The position numbers and the translations under genes are program-made. 64,000 nt of DNA from NCBI GenBank assembly GCA_947311845.1, contig CAMZMU010000041.1:119374100-119438099 (forward strand). Reading direction: 5' to 3'. Below the pieces are notes generated by a model. It worked only from the letters and a program-made list of their open reading frames with translations, did not search any database and was not told the origin of the DNA. This document shows, in pieces, positions 1 to 12,115 of this stretch; the first letter of the stretch is position 1; every line of letters starts with the position of its first letter. The DNA is from Poa pratensis. Lineage: Eukaryota > Streptophyta > Magnoliopsida > Poales > Poaceae.

Positions 1-3000
1 ATCGATCGCATCTTCCATGACTAACTGCAAGATTTGTTTGGATATCCAGAGAACTTGTTTTCTGCAGATAACATAGGTATCAAGTCAAACATCATATTCT
101 GCAATAGAAAGATAGAAACAATTTGGATTGCAGAAGTATTCTGAAAATATATCTGACTTGCATAGGGATTATCATGCAAAAAGTTTAAACAACCCTGAAT
201 AAACATGCCAATCGTAATCATCCAATATACTACCAAAATATGTGAAGTGAGAACTATCAATTATATCTAGAAATCGGTCAAGCAGCTCTTTCGCAATCCT
301 CAGGGTGTCTAGAATATTGCCTTTACTTCACTCATTGCTACGTAACAACAGTAGAAAACTAGCAGCCAAATTATATAGAAGCATTAGAAAAAGTTTATGA
401 AAAAAGAAATATCAAACCTTATCCAACCACGTCGCTTTAGTTGGAACACCTTGTCTACCAAATTCAATAAAGGCACGCTCACATTTGTTGGCATCCACTG
501 CCGAATAAAAGAGAGTTTTTAGGGCACAATGGAAAAACCTTTAGAACATAAGTTCCTGCTATTTGAATCAAATGTTGCTACATATTAGAAAAGCATACCT
601 CGGGAGGGATTGCAGACGGATCCTCAAATGGTTTTATAGATGACATGTTCGTAGAATCCGAAATTGCCCTCGCTTGTTTTTCTATTTGTTGGTTTACTTG
701 TGCATCACAACTAGTGCATGCTTCAATGTGCTTAGTATCATTTGAAGTGTACCCTCCATTGTTCAATTCATTGTCGGAGTGACATGCACTATTTACAGAT
801 GAGGGGCGATCGTCACAGTTACTATCACCATCAGAAAGACTATGTGAACTTCCAAAGTGCCTATTCTGCAGATTCTGGTTATCTATCTCTTCCTGGTTCC
901 AAGATAAAGACATCCTATTATCTGCAAATTGTGAATAAGGTGCGCTCGGGGATGATGTGCTGACCGCGCGTTTTAGACCATCTGAAACTCCTTTAACGTG
1001 TCGAACAATGTCATCCATGGCATCATCTACGTTGACTGCTGATGCAAAAATAAATAAATAAATCTTAGAGTGAGAAAATACTAAATATACAAGTTCATAA
1101 TTGTGCAAACCAAAAGGAATGAGAATAGATTCACACCAGCCAATTTTTTGATAACAGAAGTGGATTTTCCAGCTGAGTAATTCTACAAAATAGAAAAGGA
1201 AATGAATTGTAAAGAACCACATGAAATTATGTGTTCATTCTTTTTCTTGTTATAAGGAGAAGGCACAAAATTTCGTTGTCTTGATACATACCTTTGAGGA
1301 CTCACTAAGAAAATCCATAACTTCATGCTGCTCTGCAACATTAGCTATCGACAAGAGATCCTATTGAACAGAAATGATATTGTAAACAAATTTGAAGTAA
1401 ATGTGGGATGAATGCTAGAGGACCAAAGCATACTTGAAGATATTTGTCCAGTAGAATACATCGCTGGTGCACAAGGTAATCATCAATACTAGACGAAAGG
1501 AAACTCTTTGGAGGCAAGTGCAATGAGTAATTAGGTATTTCCTTCAGTTGCCTATGAAGACGCTCGAAGTTTCGGTATCTACAAATAAATGTTGAAAGTC
1601 AGCACCATATATTATAATCAGAGGTACTCTGCTATTTCAAAGCTGTTAGAAATCTAGGAATATGCCAGTAATCATGCCTTCTTTTCACAAACCAGGCCTT
1701 GTTATCTGCACCAGTCACAGCAATAGAATAAACTGCAAAAGATTTTGAACCAAGTTTCTCGAAATATGCACCCACTACCTGCAAACAAAAATACAAAACC
1801 ACAACTTCAGTAAAATAAGGGTATCAACAGGATAAAACTTCACATAGATAGCTAGAAAATGCACCAACAATAGCAGGATGGTAGGATACAAGGGCTATGC
1901 ATGGGAGTAATCATCTAAGAACAGAACATACTATTTGAAGGAACATACAAAGTAGTTATCTTACAGAACTAGTAAACCAAACAGTAAACTGTATATGCGT
2001 TGATTCTCATTGGACACCAAATGGTAGAAGTAACAGGACCAAATAAACTCACATGTTATCCATTTAAATACTAAACAGAAAAAGAAAGCAAATGGCATAA
2101 CGATGGTTACTTAGGTAAGGATGAAAACAGCAGCATATATATGGTAAGTGATAGATTGAACACATGGAATGTAATTGCACGACAATTAAAACACCAACCT
2201 CACACCATAACAACTCATTAGTAATAGATAGAACAAAATTACGAGCGACTTGCCAAACACAAAATTAGCTATTAGCATGTGATTGTTATCGATATCTGAA
2301 ACTATCTCAGAACAGATTGTGCCTAGTACCTAGCATTATAGCAGCCTTCCATGCATAAATAATTTGGTCACTGATGAGTACTAATTGCACAACAATATTA
2401 CATGGTTTATTTCCATTTATTCAGTAGCATCAACCAATCATATAATTCTCGATTTCTGGAAATAAAAGATATTGAAAAGAGTGGCAGTGATAGGGTCAGC
2501 AAAACTTACCCGGCACCTTATCTTCGGAGCATATATTAGTACCTCACCATGTGAGGCAGGACCTGAACCTTTGTCATCTTGATTTTTCCCTGTATTTAAG
2601 CTTTCACTGGAGATCCCGGTTTGATTACCTTTGGGCAAATGTCTTTTCTCCATATCAGGACTACTATTAGACCGCTTTAGCTGAGCTTTTGTGTTCTTGA
2701 CAGCTTCAGAATGTTTTTCCTTGCTGCTGTAATAAACCTGACTCTGCTCTTTTGATTTCACTTCATCTGTATTTTGCGAAACAAGTGGATGACTGCCTGT
2801 GACAAAAGTGGACTGAGCATTCCTATTTGAACCTTGCATCAAATGGACCATGTACTTGTCATCAACCGATGTAATTCTCTCATTGAAGTTAGGGGATAAC
2901 TCTTTTCCAGCCGTTACTGCATTTCGAATGTTATCTACTCCTGCAGCTTTTCCTTTTGATGGATGCTCCACTTTCACCATTTTCTTTTGGTAATTTCTCC

Positions 3001-5731
3001 CAATAGCCCACATGTTCTCAAGATTCTCCGGAGCAAGGACCTGGGACCGCCTTTTAGTAGCTGCATCCAATACCAGTGCCCAATCTGCCTGACGAGGCTG
3101 AGCAGTACTCCCATGGTCATCCACTGACACTTTTGACTTGTCACCCTCAAGGGAAGTCATCCCAGAACTACTTGCTAGTAAGCCACTTGATTCTCCAGAC
3201 AACTTTTGCGATTCTGCTTGACGACCCTGGGGACCTCCTTTATAAGATGAATGGTCATTTGTTACTGTAACGACAGAATTAGTCTTGTTTACGCTGCCTC
3301 CAATGTTTGTGTCTTTGTTGTTTAGAAAATAGATAATAAGCTCATTCACATAGCTAGGAAAAGAAAGAAAGTAAATTAGTAATACGTTTAGCACCAGCAT
3401 AAAAAAAATAAGTAGTTAATCAACCGATCGTAACTTTTCTAAATTTCGAAGCAACGGGTTATTGCATCTACTGATTACATGCAGTACTTTTTGAACATTA
3501 AGGCTGTGGTGGAAAATAATCAGGAAGATCTTGAGAAACAAAATGCATTGAATTTCTTCTGGACATGTCATGAACACATGAACTGAAATACCCAGAAGAT
3601 GATTAACTGAAAATAAAAGGCATGTAATAGAGAAACTAAGAGCTTACATAGGACTTGCAAAGTTCATCACTGGCTGCAAGACTAAGCAAGTCAGTAGTTC
3701 CCTGGAGAAGCAGCGAACCAATGGACTCTGTGCATCTTGTGGTCTCAACACTAGGGCCATAATGCCCCCAACTAGGTCTTGAAGAACCTATAACCCAGTT
3801 TAAAAATCAATTGTTGGATAAATGGATTACAACGAAGCTAAGAGCGGTAGCCCTCACCTTGTATTCGTGTTCTGAAGATAACAATGCAGGGTGAAGTTCC
3901 TGTGAAACGATTAGGTGCTGCTTCAATCTCTCATCTCTTTCCTCAGAAGACAATGTTCCCATGACATCAACACCAATTTGAGACTGATTTTTTCGAAATA
4001 TATCCACATGTTTTCCAACCAAATCAGCCATATCCCTGCAATGGAGAAAAATGGAAACATTTCAATTTCAACGGAGAAATTATTACTAAACAAATAGAGC
4101 CCAGATAGTAGATCAATTCTTCGCTCACCTTGTTAGCAAATCAACTAGATTCATCTCCTTCGCCCTGCCTGATACCTCACCAAGAGCATGGAGTATTAAG
4201 CCACGTATCAGTTCTGGGGCCTCTCTATCAGGGGTAATAGAAGAATACCACAAGTCCATGACAAAGTCCCGCAGAACATTATCAATGAAACTTTCAAAAG
4301 CAGCCTCAACAGAAGGTGAACCGACTTTCCTTCTCCATCTTGAAACTGGTGGGACATTTGAGAGCCGATGATCATTAGCAGACAACTGCCGTTTTGACGC
4401 TTGAGACAAATATGTCTGCTTAGGTACGGGCTGACTTCTCCAACGAAACTCCACTTTGAAGGAGAGGTAACGCAAAAACGCAAGTATAAGAATGGACATA
4501 GGAACATTTGTCCACATTGATTTACTTGTATCTATTTCAAAGAAAGATGATGGTGAATGTTAGGAAGACCTTATATTCAAGATAAAAGCTACAGATGATG
4601 CGGAAATCAATAGTTGCACGACAATATGGGAACACAGTACACACCATAAGTAACTTATTTTAGGGAACGCCAGAAATAATTATCGGAGACCTCTTGAATG
4701 CCAACAAACTGATTAAGCACATAGTTGAAGCAAAAAAAGGGGGGTGCGGAGGGGTATATCTATGCTTAGCTTGAGAACAAAATTAGACATGAACTAAAGA
4801 TTGGCCTGTCTTCTCTTTCACCTCTCAAGCTAAATTTGCTCATTCATTTGAAGCTACTTTTCCACCAACAACTGGATTGGATGTTCCATACAATTCACAA
4901 GCAGTACATTGGTGTATCCATAGTAAATTCTAAACGCCCATCTCTTTTCATACAACACGACCATATTGTTGTAGTTGGATTAGCTTGGCCTCGTCTACTG
5001 ATCTACAGATATCACATAAACCCAACAAACAATGTAAAATGAGAAGTTCTTCGAGTATGAATTAAATCAAGTGACTAGCAATGAAGGCATGATGAGCCAG
5101 CACAGAACACATATAATATGCTCGCTTGCACCCATCATTGCTTCCATTCTAGTGCATTTAGAGATTCATGAAAACGCCTTACAAAAATAAGGTATCACAT
5201 ATTCATTATATTTTTTAAGAATCCAACCAAGCAGGTTTCCTTGCTAACAAGCTCAATTCTCTACCACAAAAAAGCAGGAACCAAATCAAAGGCAAGCAGA
5301 AACTAATAGCTGAAAAGTCCGCCCGCAACACGGTGAGAACTCCTCTCTGTCAGACGCGTTCCGGAGCTAATTTACAAGCTCTGGTTATCCGACTAGCAAA
5401 ATCGTGTCAACTTTCTGGCTCGTTATCCACAAAATTCCCTCACGATCCCAGCACCTGCATCGACAGCCGAAAATCTCTCCCGAATACATCCTCGTGCAAC
5501 GATAGCCCCAATTCCAAGCCGAGCAATCTAATCCCGCATCGGGGTGGCGGCGTCCGTCAATTGCCGCGTACTAGTAGCAAAAATCGGGGGGCAACGAATG
5601 GAGGAGGGGGTAAATTGGGGGTGCTTACGTGTGAGGAAGTAGGAGATGGCGAAGATGCAGAGAGCCCAGCAGACGGTCCGCACCTTGGCCTCCTCGATCA
5701 GATCGTCCACGCTCCCCATCGCCCTCCGCAT
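1..5731 (-). CDS. PX/PXA-domain sorting-nexin-like protein (3' end off window)
   Basis: Predicted membrane-anchored phosphoinositide-binding trafficking protein of the plant PXA-PX-Nexin_C family. Exons, 5' to 3': 5731-5629, 4531-4129, 4035-3858, 3787-3648, 3353-2510, 1778-1678, 1578-1434, 1360-1292, 1182-1137, 1038-599, 497-418, 61-1 (cut). All phases agree, giving 870 residues so far. Two hydrophobic segments (about residues 18-35 and 42-60) form an N-terminal anchor. The PXA domain spans about 108-275, a low-complexity polar linker 276-550, the PX domain about 550-661 (with RNFERLHRQLKEIP), and the Nexin_C domain starts near 824 (WMPTNVSVPLLNLVDKVFQL). The start is the ATG at 5731; a second in-frame ATG at 5719 (MGSVDDLIEEAK) is equally plausible. 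Intron 6 begins GC, not GT. Family assignment is from recognised motifs; the cargo and exact compartment are not visible. Confidence 0.9.
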
Positions 5732-6565
5732 CTCTGCCCGACGCGGGGTGGCGTGGGCGAGCGGCACAGAAGAAAGAGGCTCCGGTGCCCGCTGAGATGG
5801 ATCGGGTGCTCCCAACCCTAGGGCTTCGCTGCGTTGCCGCCGACGCCGTCGCCGGAGAAGAGCTCGACGGCGTTTTTTTTTTTTTTTGTCTCGTTCCTGT
5901 TTTGGGACGGGGGCGTGACCGAGTTGGAACCCGCGTCGCTGTGTGCGGCCCAGACAGAGCTTGTCTGCGGCGCGCGCTGCTGGCATGTGGGCCCGCTGTC
6001 AGTGGGAAAGGGCACTGGGATGATTTGAGCGCGGGACCCGTGTGTCATCCGGCTGATGCCGGGACAGGTTGGTTTAACGGTTGATGATGTGTAACGATAA
6101 GTATGGCGGTTAGTTTCACTGACACGCGGGTCCCCCCTGGTTGGGACCGACCAACGTGCTATCATCAGTATGAACAAGGATGGAGGACAGAAAGAGCTAA
6201 ATCGCGATGTAGATTCGCATGAACAAGGCTAATATTCCTCAAATTACCGATGGAAAGTACACGAATTCTGTTAGAAACTGTAAACTGTGAAACCTTAAAC
6301 GCGGTTTATGATTCGTGTTTTAGATGTTTCTGCTCACAAAAACTCGTCACACAGAATAGAAACCATAGATCGAACCGCAAATTTAGATAATTTCATATTT
6401 GGCGGGAACAAACGACTTCGCATACATATGAATGCTCGTCGGCATTTTACACAAAAACTACGCTGAGACTAATCTAACTGAAGGTCGCCGCCGACCTAAC
6501 CCTAAAACGCAAAATCTAGCTCACCGGAGCCACAGGCGCGGCGGCGACGCAGCGGCGGAGGAGCT
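5732..6565. promoter_or_regulatory. Leader and upstream region of the sorting-nexin gene
   Basis: This GC-rich stretch lies upstream of the minus-strand start at 5731. It contains a run of 15 T at 5873-5887 and an imperfect inverted repeat: GTGGGCCCGCTGTCAGTG at 5985-6003 is mirrored by CACTGACACGCGGGTCCCCC at 6118-6137. No clear TATA box was found. The gene at 6566-7101 is on the same strand and ends here. Confidence 0.4.
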
Positions 6566-7101
6566 TCACTCCTTGTCGGAGACGAGGTCGATGAAGGAGG
6601 CGTCCTGGAGCTCCTTCTCCCTCTTCCACTCTGCCTTCTTCTCCGCGGTTCTGCGGTCTTGCGCGAGCCCCTGGTCGAGAAAGATGTCGTCGATCTCCTC
6701 GTCGCGCTCGAGCTGTGCGGCGCACTCCTCCGCCTCCCGTCGAGAGCGCAGCAGCGTCACCGCCATGGCGTGCTCGAAGGCGTCCTCGGGGACGAAATCC
6801 TCCGACGCGAGGGAGGTGCCGAAGGCGGTGGCGGCGTAGCGTCCTCTCCCTCCACGCGCGCATCCGCGCCGCCGAGGAGCTGCCCTCGCCACGGCGGAGA
6901 CGCTCCCACTTCAGTCGGTCGAACTCCTCCACCTCGTGGACAAAGAACGACGGCGGCACCGGCATGTCGTGGTTCGTCCACTTGCGCACGCTCTGCTTCC
7001 TCGCGCCGTCGTTCTTGACGACCCTCGCTCGCGGGGTATGAGAAGTCGCCGCCGAAACTGTCGCCGCCCTGGAGCTCGGCGGGCTTCCTCTTCGGCGCCA
7101 T
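6566..7101 (-). pseudogene. Small hypothetical protein gene, broken by two frame changes
   Basis: Three collinear minus-strand segments in different frames read as one protein. It starts MAPKRKPAELQGGDSFGGDF at 7101, continues with KQSVRKWTNHDMPVPPSFF, and ends with an acidic/basic charged tail (LERDEEIDDIFLDQG...IDLVSDKE) stopping at 6566. The first frame change fits one extra G in the GGGG run near 7034-7037. The second is near 6840, in a purine-rich tract. The restored protein would be about 175 residues, very hydrophilic, with no domain I recognise. It may be a decayed gene or a real gene hit by sequence errors in GC-rich DNA. The segment is far more GC-rich than the flank on its left-strand downstream side at 7.3-8.1 kb, as is usual for grass genes. 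Confidence 0.45.
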
Positions 7102-7301
7102 CGGGTGTCGGCGGTGCCGGATCTGCTGTTGCGGGCGGCAAATCGCTCGTCGGAGGCGGCGGAGGGCGCGGTCAATTTCTCGTCGGTGGTGGTGGGCAAA
7201 CAAAGTTTGTGAACTATGAATCGCCCACCGGTCGACATAAGGGATACACAGGCCCCGTAAACGGTTTACGGGCTGAACCATCTTTACAGGCGTTGTTCTA
7301 A

Positions 7302-8159
7302 CCGAAAAAACGTCCTCAGCCCATAAAGTCGCTGAAGTTTTAAGGTTTTCGGCCCAGGATGGCGCTGTCGAAGCTCCACCGGTGACTAGAGCAATGAATT
7401 TGTCCAGATATGTTGAACCATCGATAAGATCAAAGAGTCAAAGTTGCTTCTCTCATGTCGACCTTGATGAAATTTCAATTTTTTTGTGATTTTTTTAATG
7501 TGAACGTAAGGCTGAAATTTTAAATACCGAAGTTTCACCAAAGCCACCTACACAAGTACGTGAAACCCACTTGCATGACCTGCTCCACCATTAATACCAT
7601 AGTTGCTCCTCACCACATGGATAGTTTCTATCAAATTTAAAATAAATTCTTTTTTAATTTGAACATAAGGTTGGAATTTTAAGCAACTATATTTTATATA
7701 ATAGGTAACATCATTTTCACGTGGCATCAAACATAAGTACTGAAAACGAGTTTCTTAGAATCAAATTCAAATACTATCATAACTAGATTTGGAATCGAAT
7801 TGAATTATTTGGAGAAAAACTAGGTATGATAATTTCATATGGAACTGCATGCAAATTAGATCATAGGAAAGTATTATTTGGTTTTCAATCCAACAAGCCA
7901 AATAAACTCGATTGAAAAAATCCTAAGGGATAGAATGCTCAAAAATGCTATTGAAATTACTTTGAACTAAGGAGGCTCTTCAACTTTCTCATTCGTAAAC
8001 GGCATGCTTTCCAATGTCACATAAAGATCAGTCATAGTGGATCTCCCCACAGTGGAGAAGCCGTGATTTACGTAATGGATGTATATACTCTTCACCGCGA
8101 AAGAAGAGGCGAAGGAATTAAAATAGCAGAGCATTTAAAGAGCGGATGTTGTATGGCCC
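7302..8159. other. AT-rich intergenic stretch
   Basis: No coding signal on either strand. The sequence is AT-rich, with two similar short blocks (TGAACGTAAGGCTGAAATTT near 7501 and TGAACATAAGGTTGGAATTT near 7660), which suggests an old local duplication. Confidence 0.5.
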
Positions 8160-8569
8160 AAATTTGCGAGTGGAGATTTTGTGCTCCCGGGCACCAGTGA
8201 TCCTGCCGTTTTAAAAATATCAAAAAAATATTTATGAGTTTCAAATAAATCTAAAATAATTCCCGGATGTAGCCATTGGTGTATTCTACAAACATGCCAA
8301 ATATCAGCTTCAAATACTTTGTATTTTGAGCTACACAAAAATGACAAAAGTGTGGATCTGAGTATGCTTATTTTCAAATCTCTAAATTTATTAGATTTTT
8401 CATTTTTGTGTATCTCAGAATACAATGTATTTGAAGTTGATTTTTTGTATGTCTGTAGAATACACCATTGGCAACATTCGAGATTTTTTTAAACCCGTAA
8501 TTTTTTTTATTTTTTTAAAACTCCAAGATCACTGGTGCTCGGGTGCAAAAACACTTTTCCGTCAAATTT
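8160..8569. mobile_element. Foldback (palindromic) MITE, about 410 bp
   Basis: The two halves are reverse complements with scattered mismatches. The outer ends are CAAATTTG (8159-8166 and 8563-8570). Inside them GCTCCCGGGCACCAGTGATC (8183-8202) pairs with GATCACTGGTGCTCGGGTGC (8527-8546), and the inner arms around TGTATTCTAC/GTAGAATACA (8279-8288 and 8455-8464) also pair. The arms are over 150 bp and no transposase is present, as in non-autonomous foldback or MITE elements. The open frames here (minus ending 8135, plus from 8425) are mirror images of one another and not genes. A target-site duplication was not clear, so I do not assign a superfamily. Confidence 0.7.
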
Positions 8570-8603
8570 GCTTGCTATATGGTTTCATACCACCTTGGCT
8601 GCC

Positions 8604-8690
8604 TATGAGTGTGTTGACACTTGACAGGAAGCGGATTGGAGAAAGGTAATTTAGGATTGGACGGGCACGTGGTCACCCCGTTGGACATAC
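8604..8690. repeat. Dispersed repeat copy shared with 12.2-12.5 kb
   Basis: The block with AGGAAGCGGATTGGAGAAAG and CGGGCACGTGGTCACCCCGT resembles two copies at about 12205-12275 and 12466-12532 (AGCAGATTGGAGAAGGGTTG, GGCACATGATCACCCTGTTT). Nothing codes here. Confidence 0.45.
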
Positions 8691-9411
8691 TAGTTGAATT
8701 CGGCGCGGCGTGTCGCCGCGCACTTGGTGTGAATTTTTGCTGTCATCTTGGTTTGTTGATCAATTTCTATTTCGTAGTATGCTAATTACCTGAATGGTCT
8801 CAGATTCAGAGGACTCTCTTTCATTTTTCCATGCAAAGGCGTATTTGTTTGGATAACACATAACTTAGAAGTATCAGCTTAGAAGGATGTGTTTTGTAAG
8901 TAAAATCAGGACACCTCATTCACAGCACACCATAAACTGGTTGAAACATGAATTTAATAATTGAATTGAAAGAATAGAATAAAAAGGGAATCATAATAAA
9001 TGTAAACGTGCTTACAGGAAGTTACTATCTGCAAAGATGCAATATGATTGGCTGGAAGAGAAAATTTAAAAGTGGTGTGGCCTGCCCACGACAGTAGTTG
9101 CAGATCTGAGTTTTTCGGATTTCCAAAAATATGTAATTGTATGCTATAGTTTATCTTTCTTTTTCACAGCCTTGGCAATGCACTGAGAGACAGGGACGCC
9201 AAGCCGGTACCTCCATACATCCCTCCTCACACTGAGAAACAACACACATGAAAGCCCACTTAACCAAGAATAACACATGGACATTGGAATAACATGATAA
9301 TCTTGCCAATTAAATAGATAGTTAACTTGATACTTTTTCTAAGAAAACCCCTCAATTACAATTGGCACTTCAGCAAGTTAAATATTTTAATCACTAAACA
9401 AAACTGACTGG
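8691..9411. other. Intergenic, no feature recognised
   Basis: AT-rich sequence with short open frames only and no recognisable gene, RNA or transposon terminus. Confidence 0.4.
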
Positions 9412-9650
9412 ATATGGTTCTAGCACTCACCAACTGTATATTCTAGAATTGTATCAGCAAGTTAAAAGTATGATTTTAATTAACTAATATTTGAAACCAA
9501 ATTAATGCATGATTTCAATTTTAACAGTGAGTTTCGATATCCTTTTCTATTTTGGATATGGTTCTAGCACTCACCAACTGTATATTCTCTAAGTAAACCA
9601 CTACTGTTAAAATTAAAGAATGATTTCAAGTAACCAATATTTGAAGACGA
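9412..9650. repeat. Local direct duplication
   Basis: GATATGGTTCTAGCACTCAC followed by CAACTGTATATTCT occurs at 9412 and again at about 9553. In both copies it is followed by a diverged block containing (C/T)AATATTTGAA. Period is about 141 bp. Confidence 0.65.
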
Positions 9651-10610
9651 AAACAATAAGTTGGCCTCCATTTGTCCGTACTTGCATACAGATCCCTAGC
9701 TTAACGCGGCAAGAAGAGGGCAAGTGAAAAATATATGTTTTTTCTTTCGGCCTATTGCTGCAGAGTTTGCATTCAAAATCACTTCTAACATTATAGTATC
9801 TCCTTTTGGGCATGTGCTTAATTTCTAACCTGTCAGAAGAATCTGAATTTTGGGGTACAGTTGACCTTCAATAAGTAGACATACATAAGCCTCATGGGGT
9901 TAATGTGTCTGAAGTAGAATTGATAGAACTGTTTGGCTGTGTATGTATCAGTACCCCACGAATATGCCCATTGATCATGGGACAGCCTCAAGAATAAGAA
10001 TGAGCAGAGCCTCAAGAATTGTTGCTTTCAAACATGTCTTTGTATCCACCAGAATTGAATAAAATGAGATTCTTTTCATGGGCATTCAGATCTCATTAAT
10101 AATTCCTACCATCCATGAACCTTCCAACAACCCCAATCCTGCAGGACATAATTTGCATCAAAACTAAGAAGAAAGACTCCTGAAGCAAAAAAAAAAAAAA
10201 AAAAAGAGGTTCGGTATGTCCATTCATGAAACCAATATTACACCAAAGAATTTTCATTGACAAAAAACCTAATAGTCTATGGTTGCATGATTAGCACATA
10301 CACTGGAAGTTCCCGTGTCAATATGGTGGTCTTCTTTTCCGAAAAATTACAACAAAGTTTGCTTTAAAAACTAATATACATGGCTCGTATGTGATGCCTC
10401 TTTAGAAACAACAAAATTCAATTTAAATCCATTCTGTTCAAATGAGGCAAAGGATAACTCAATGATGACTTATTATACCATCATAGCATGAATCATGGTG
10501 AATACAAAAGTAAAGAAGTATATACTTATAAACTCAATTTTCCCAAAACAGAAATTCCCTCACGCTAGAAGAAGTGTTCTCATGGGCTCAGATAAATAAA
10601 CACACGCAAC
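9651..10610. other. Intergenic, no feature recognised
   Basis: No gene or mobile-element end recognised. An uninterrupted run of A at about 10187-10204 could mark the tail of an old retroposed sequence, but no coding remnant precedes it on either side. Confidence 0.35.
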
Positions 10611-10996
10611 GTTTATTCCTCCTACAAAAGAAAAAGAAAAGGCTAACCATTTGAATATGTTTGTGTTCCTACTCTGAAATAGTACGAAGCAGATTTAATA
10701 CAACAATATTTTCATACATCAATCAATTCTTTTTGTAGAAGAAGTTACAAAAATCAAAGATACACACATGGCCACGACCTCATTGGTACCATCAAGATAA
10801 TTCCGTTTACTCCTCCTACAAAAGAGAAAGAAAAGGCTAACCATTTTAATATGTTTGTGTTCCTATTCTGAAATAGTAGGAAGCAGATTTAATACAACGA
10901 CATTTTCATACATCAATCAATTCATTTTGTAGAAGAAGTTAGAAAAATCAAGGGTACACAGATACCCACGACCTTATTGGTACCATGAAGATAATT
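10611..10996. repeat. Tandem duplication, about 193-bp unit, two copies
   Basis: Copy 1 (about 10611-10803) and copy 2 (about 10804-10996) both run from TCCTCCTACAAAAGA to ACCAT(C/G)AAGATAATTC. They share AAAGAAAAGGCTAACCATTT, AGCAGATTTAATACAAC and CATACATCAATCAATTC, with roughly one difference per 10-20 bases. No coding signal. Confidence 0.8.
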
Positions 10997-11217
10997 CTCT
11001 TAGATTTAAGCTTTTCTTGATACTAAATGTGCTATAGGTAATGCACTCCCAAGTTGCTGCATGCTTGGATTATAACACAACAAAAGCAGACAACTACTGT
11101 ATGAATTGAATTCCCGTATGCAATCAAGCAAATTCATGTGGTAAGCGAGCAAGCAGCAGAAAGCATCTACCAAGTCGACCAGCAAGCATCTACTAAATCG
11201 ATGTAGCCAGCACAGAT

Positions 11218-11890
11218 TCATAGCCAGTACAAGTTTGAAACAGGAATAAATTTGAAAAGGAGACAGGGTCGGCCGAGGTGGTGCGCACCTTGCTGAATTG
11301 GAGTGGGGACAGGGCCGGCCGGGAGGATGGCATCACGAATCGGGCGGCCTGGTCGATCTGGACGGCGAGTTCGGTCGACGGGCGAGATCGGTCGTGGACA
11401 GTGGGGAACGGGGCCGTCGCTGGCATGGAGGGCAGGCGGGAAGGCGGCGCGGGACCTCTCAGTTCGATGGTTGATCGGAACGCCGGCAGGCGTCGTGGCC
11501 GGGGTGGTGGCCGCGGTGCGGGAGGCGGCGACGGCCAGGCTGGCGGCGAAGGTGTTGGTCGTCATGCTGCTGGAGGAGGGGAACCGGGAGGCGGCGGTGG
11601 AGGCGCGCGCGCATCGGCGGCCGGAGCGTCGCCGGTGGGCACCAATCACGGCGGCCGTACAGCGAGCACGTCGGCGTCGATTGCGGCGCGCCCGCGGCGT
11701 TCTAGCACGCGTTACTTCACGAGGATGGAGAGGGCGTGGTGGCAGAGCATGCCGTGGGGTTCGATTTGAGCGGGGAGGGGCAGGACGGCGGGCGCGCGTC
11801 GGCGGCGACGGCGGCGTCGGGGTCGGGCGCGAGAGAGAGGAAGAGGGAGGGGATTGTGCGGACGCTTTTGCAAAAAGGTCCGTGTAGTTT
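11218..11890 (-). other. GC-rich island, possible exon of an unrecognised minus-strand gene
   Basis: A sharp GC-rich block in AT-rich surroundings. On the minus strand a frame containing MTTNTFAASLAVAASRTAAT and another ending STELAVQIDQAARFV...LSPLQFSK run up to a good donor (AGCAAG/GTGCGC at about 11288). That looks like a first exon, but two frames would have to be joined and no downstream exon is recognised. The plus-strand frames over the same bases are proline/arginine/glycine-rich and look like GC-bias artefacts. Treat as a possible broken first exon or a CpG-rich promoter. Confidence 0.25.
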
Positions 11891-12115
11891 CCTGTAAATG
11901 CAAATAAGTCGTTCGTGCTGAGGATTTGTGGAGTGCGGAAGAATTAGTGGATTTAGCAGGAGGTTTTTGCAAAAATGCCGCGGAGTACTGTTCAACACAC
12001 TGTTCCTTGCGCGAGCGCTGAGGGAGCGAGAATTGGCTCGTCTTTCATATAGGTAGTAATAATTAAGCTTTGCCGGTTATTACTCGAAAAAAAGCTTTCT
12101 CCAAGTCGAGTAGCC

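Noticed and set aside
418..497. Alternative frame reading DANKCERAFIEFGRQGV in sorting-nexin exon 11
   Set aside because: The frame WMPTNVSVPLLNLVDKVFQL matches the Nexin_C domain and its phase joins exon 10 and exon 12 (RKQVLWISKQILQLVMED) without stops.
6659..7301. Plus-strand ORFs opposite the 6566-7101 remnant
   Set aside because: Low-complexity Arg/Pro/Ser shadows; the minus strand has the coherent charged protein.
8135..8649. Two short ORFs on opposite strands
   Set aside because: They are mirror images created by the foldback element.
11278..11887. Long plus-strand GC-rich ORFs (163 and 194 codons)
   Set aside because: Arg/Gly/Ala-rich with overlapping frames in several phases, typical of GC-rich DNA; no splice pattern or domain.
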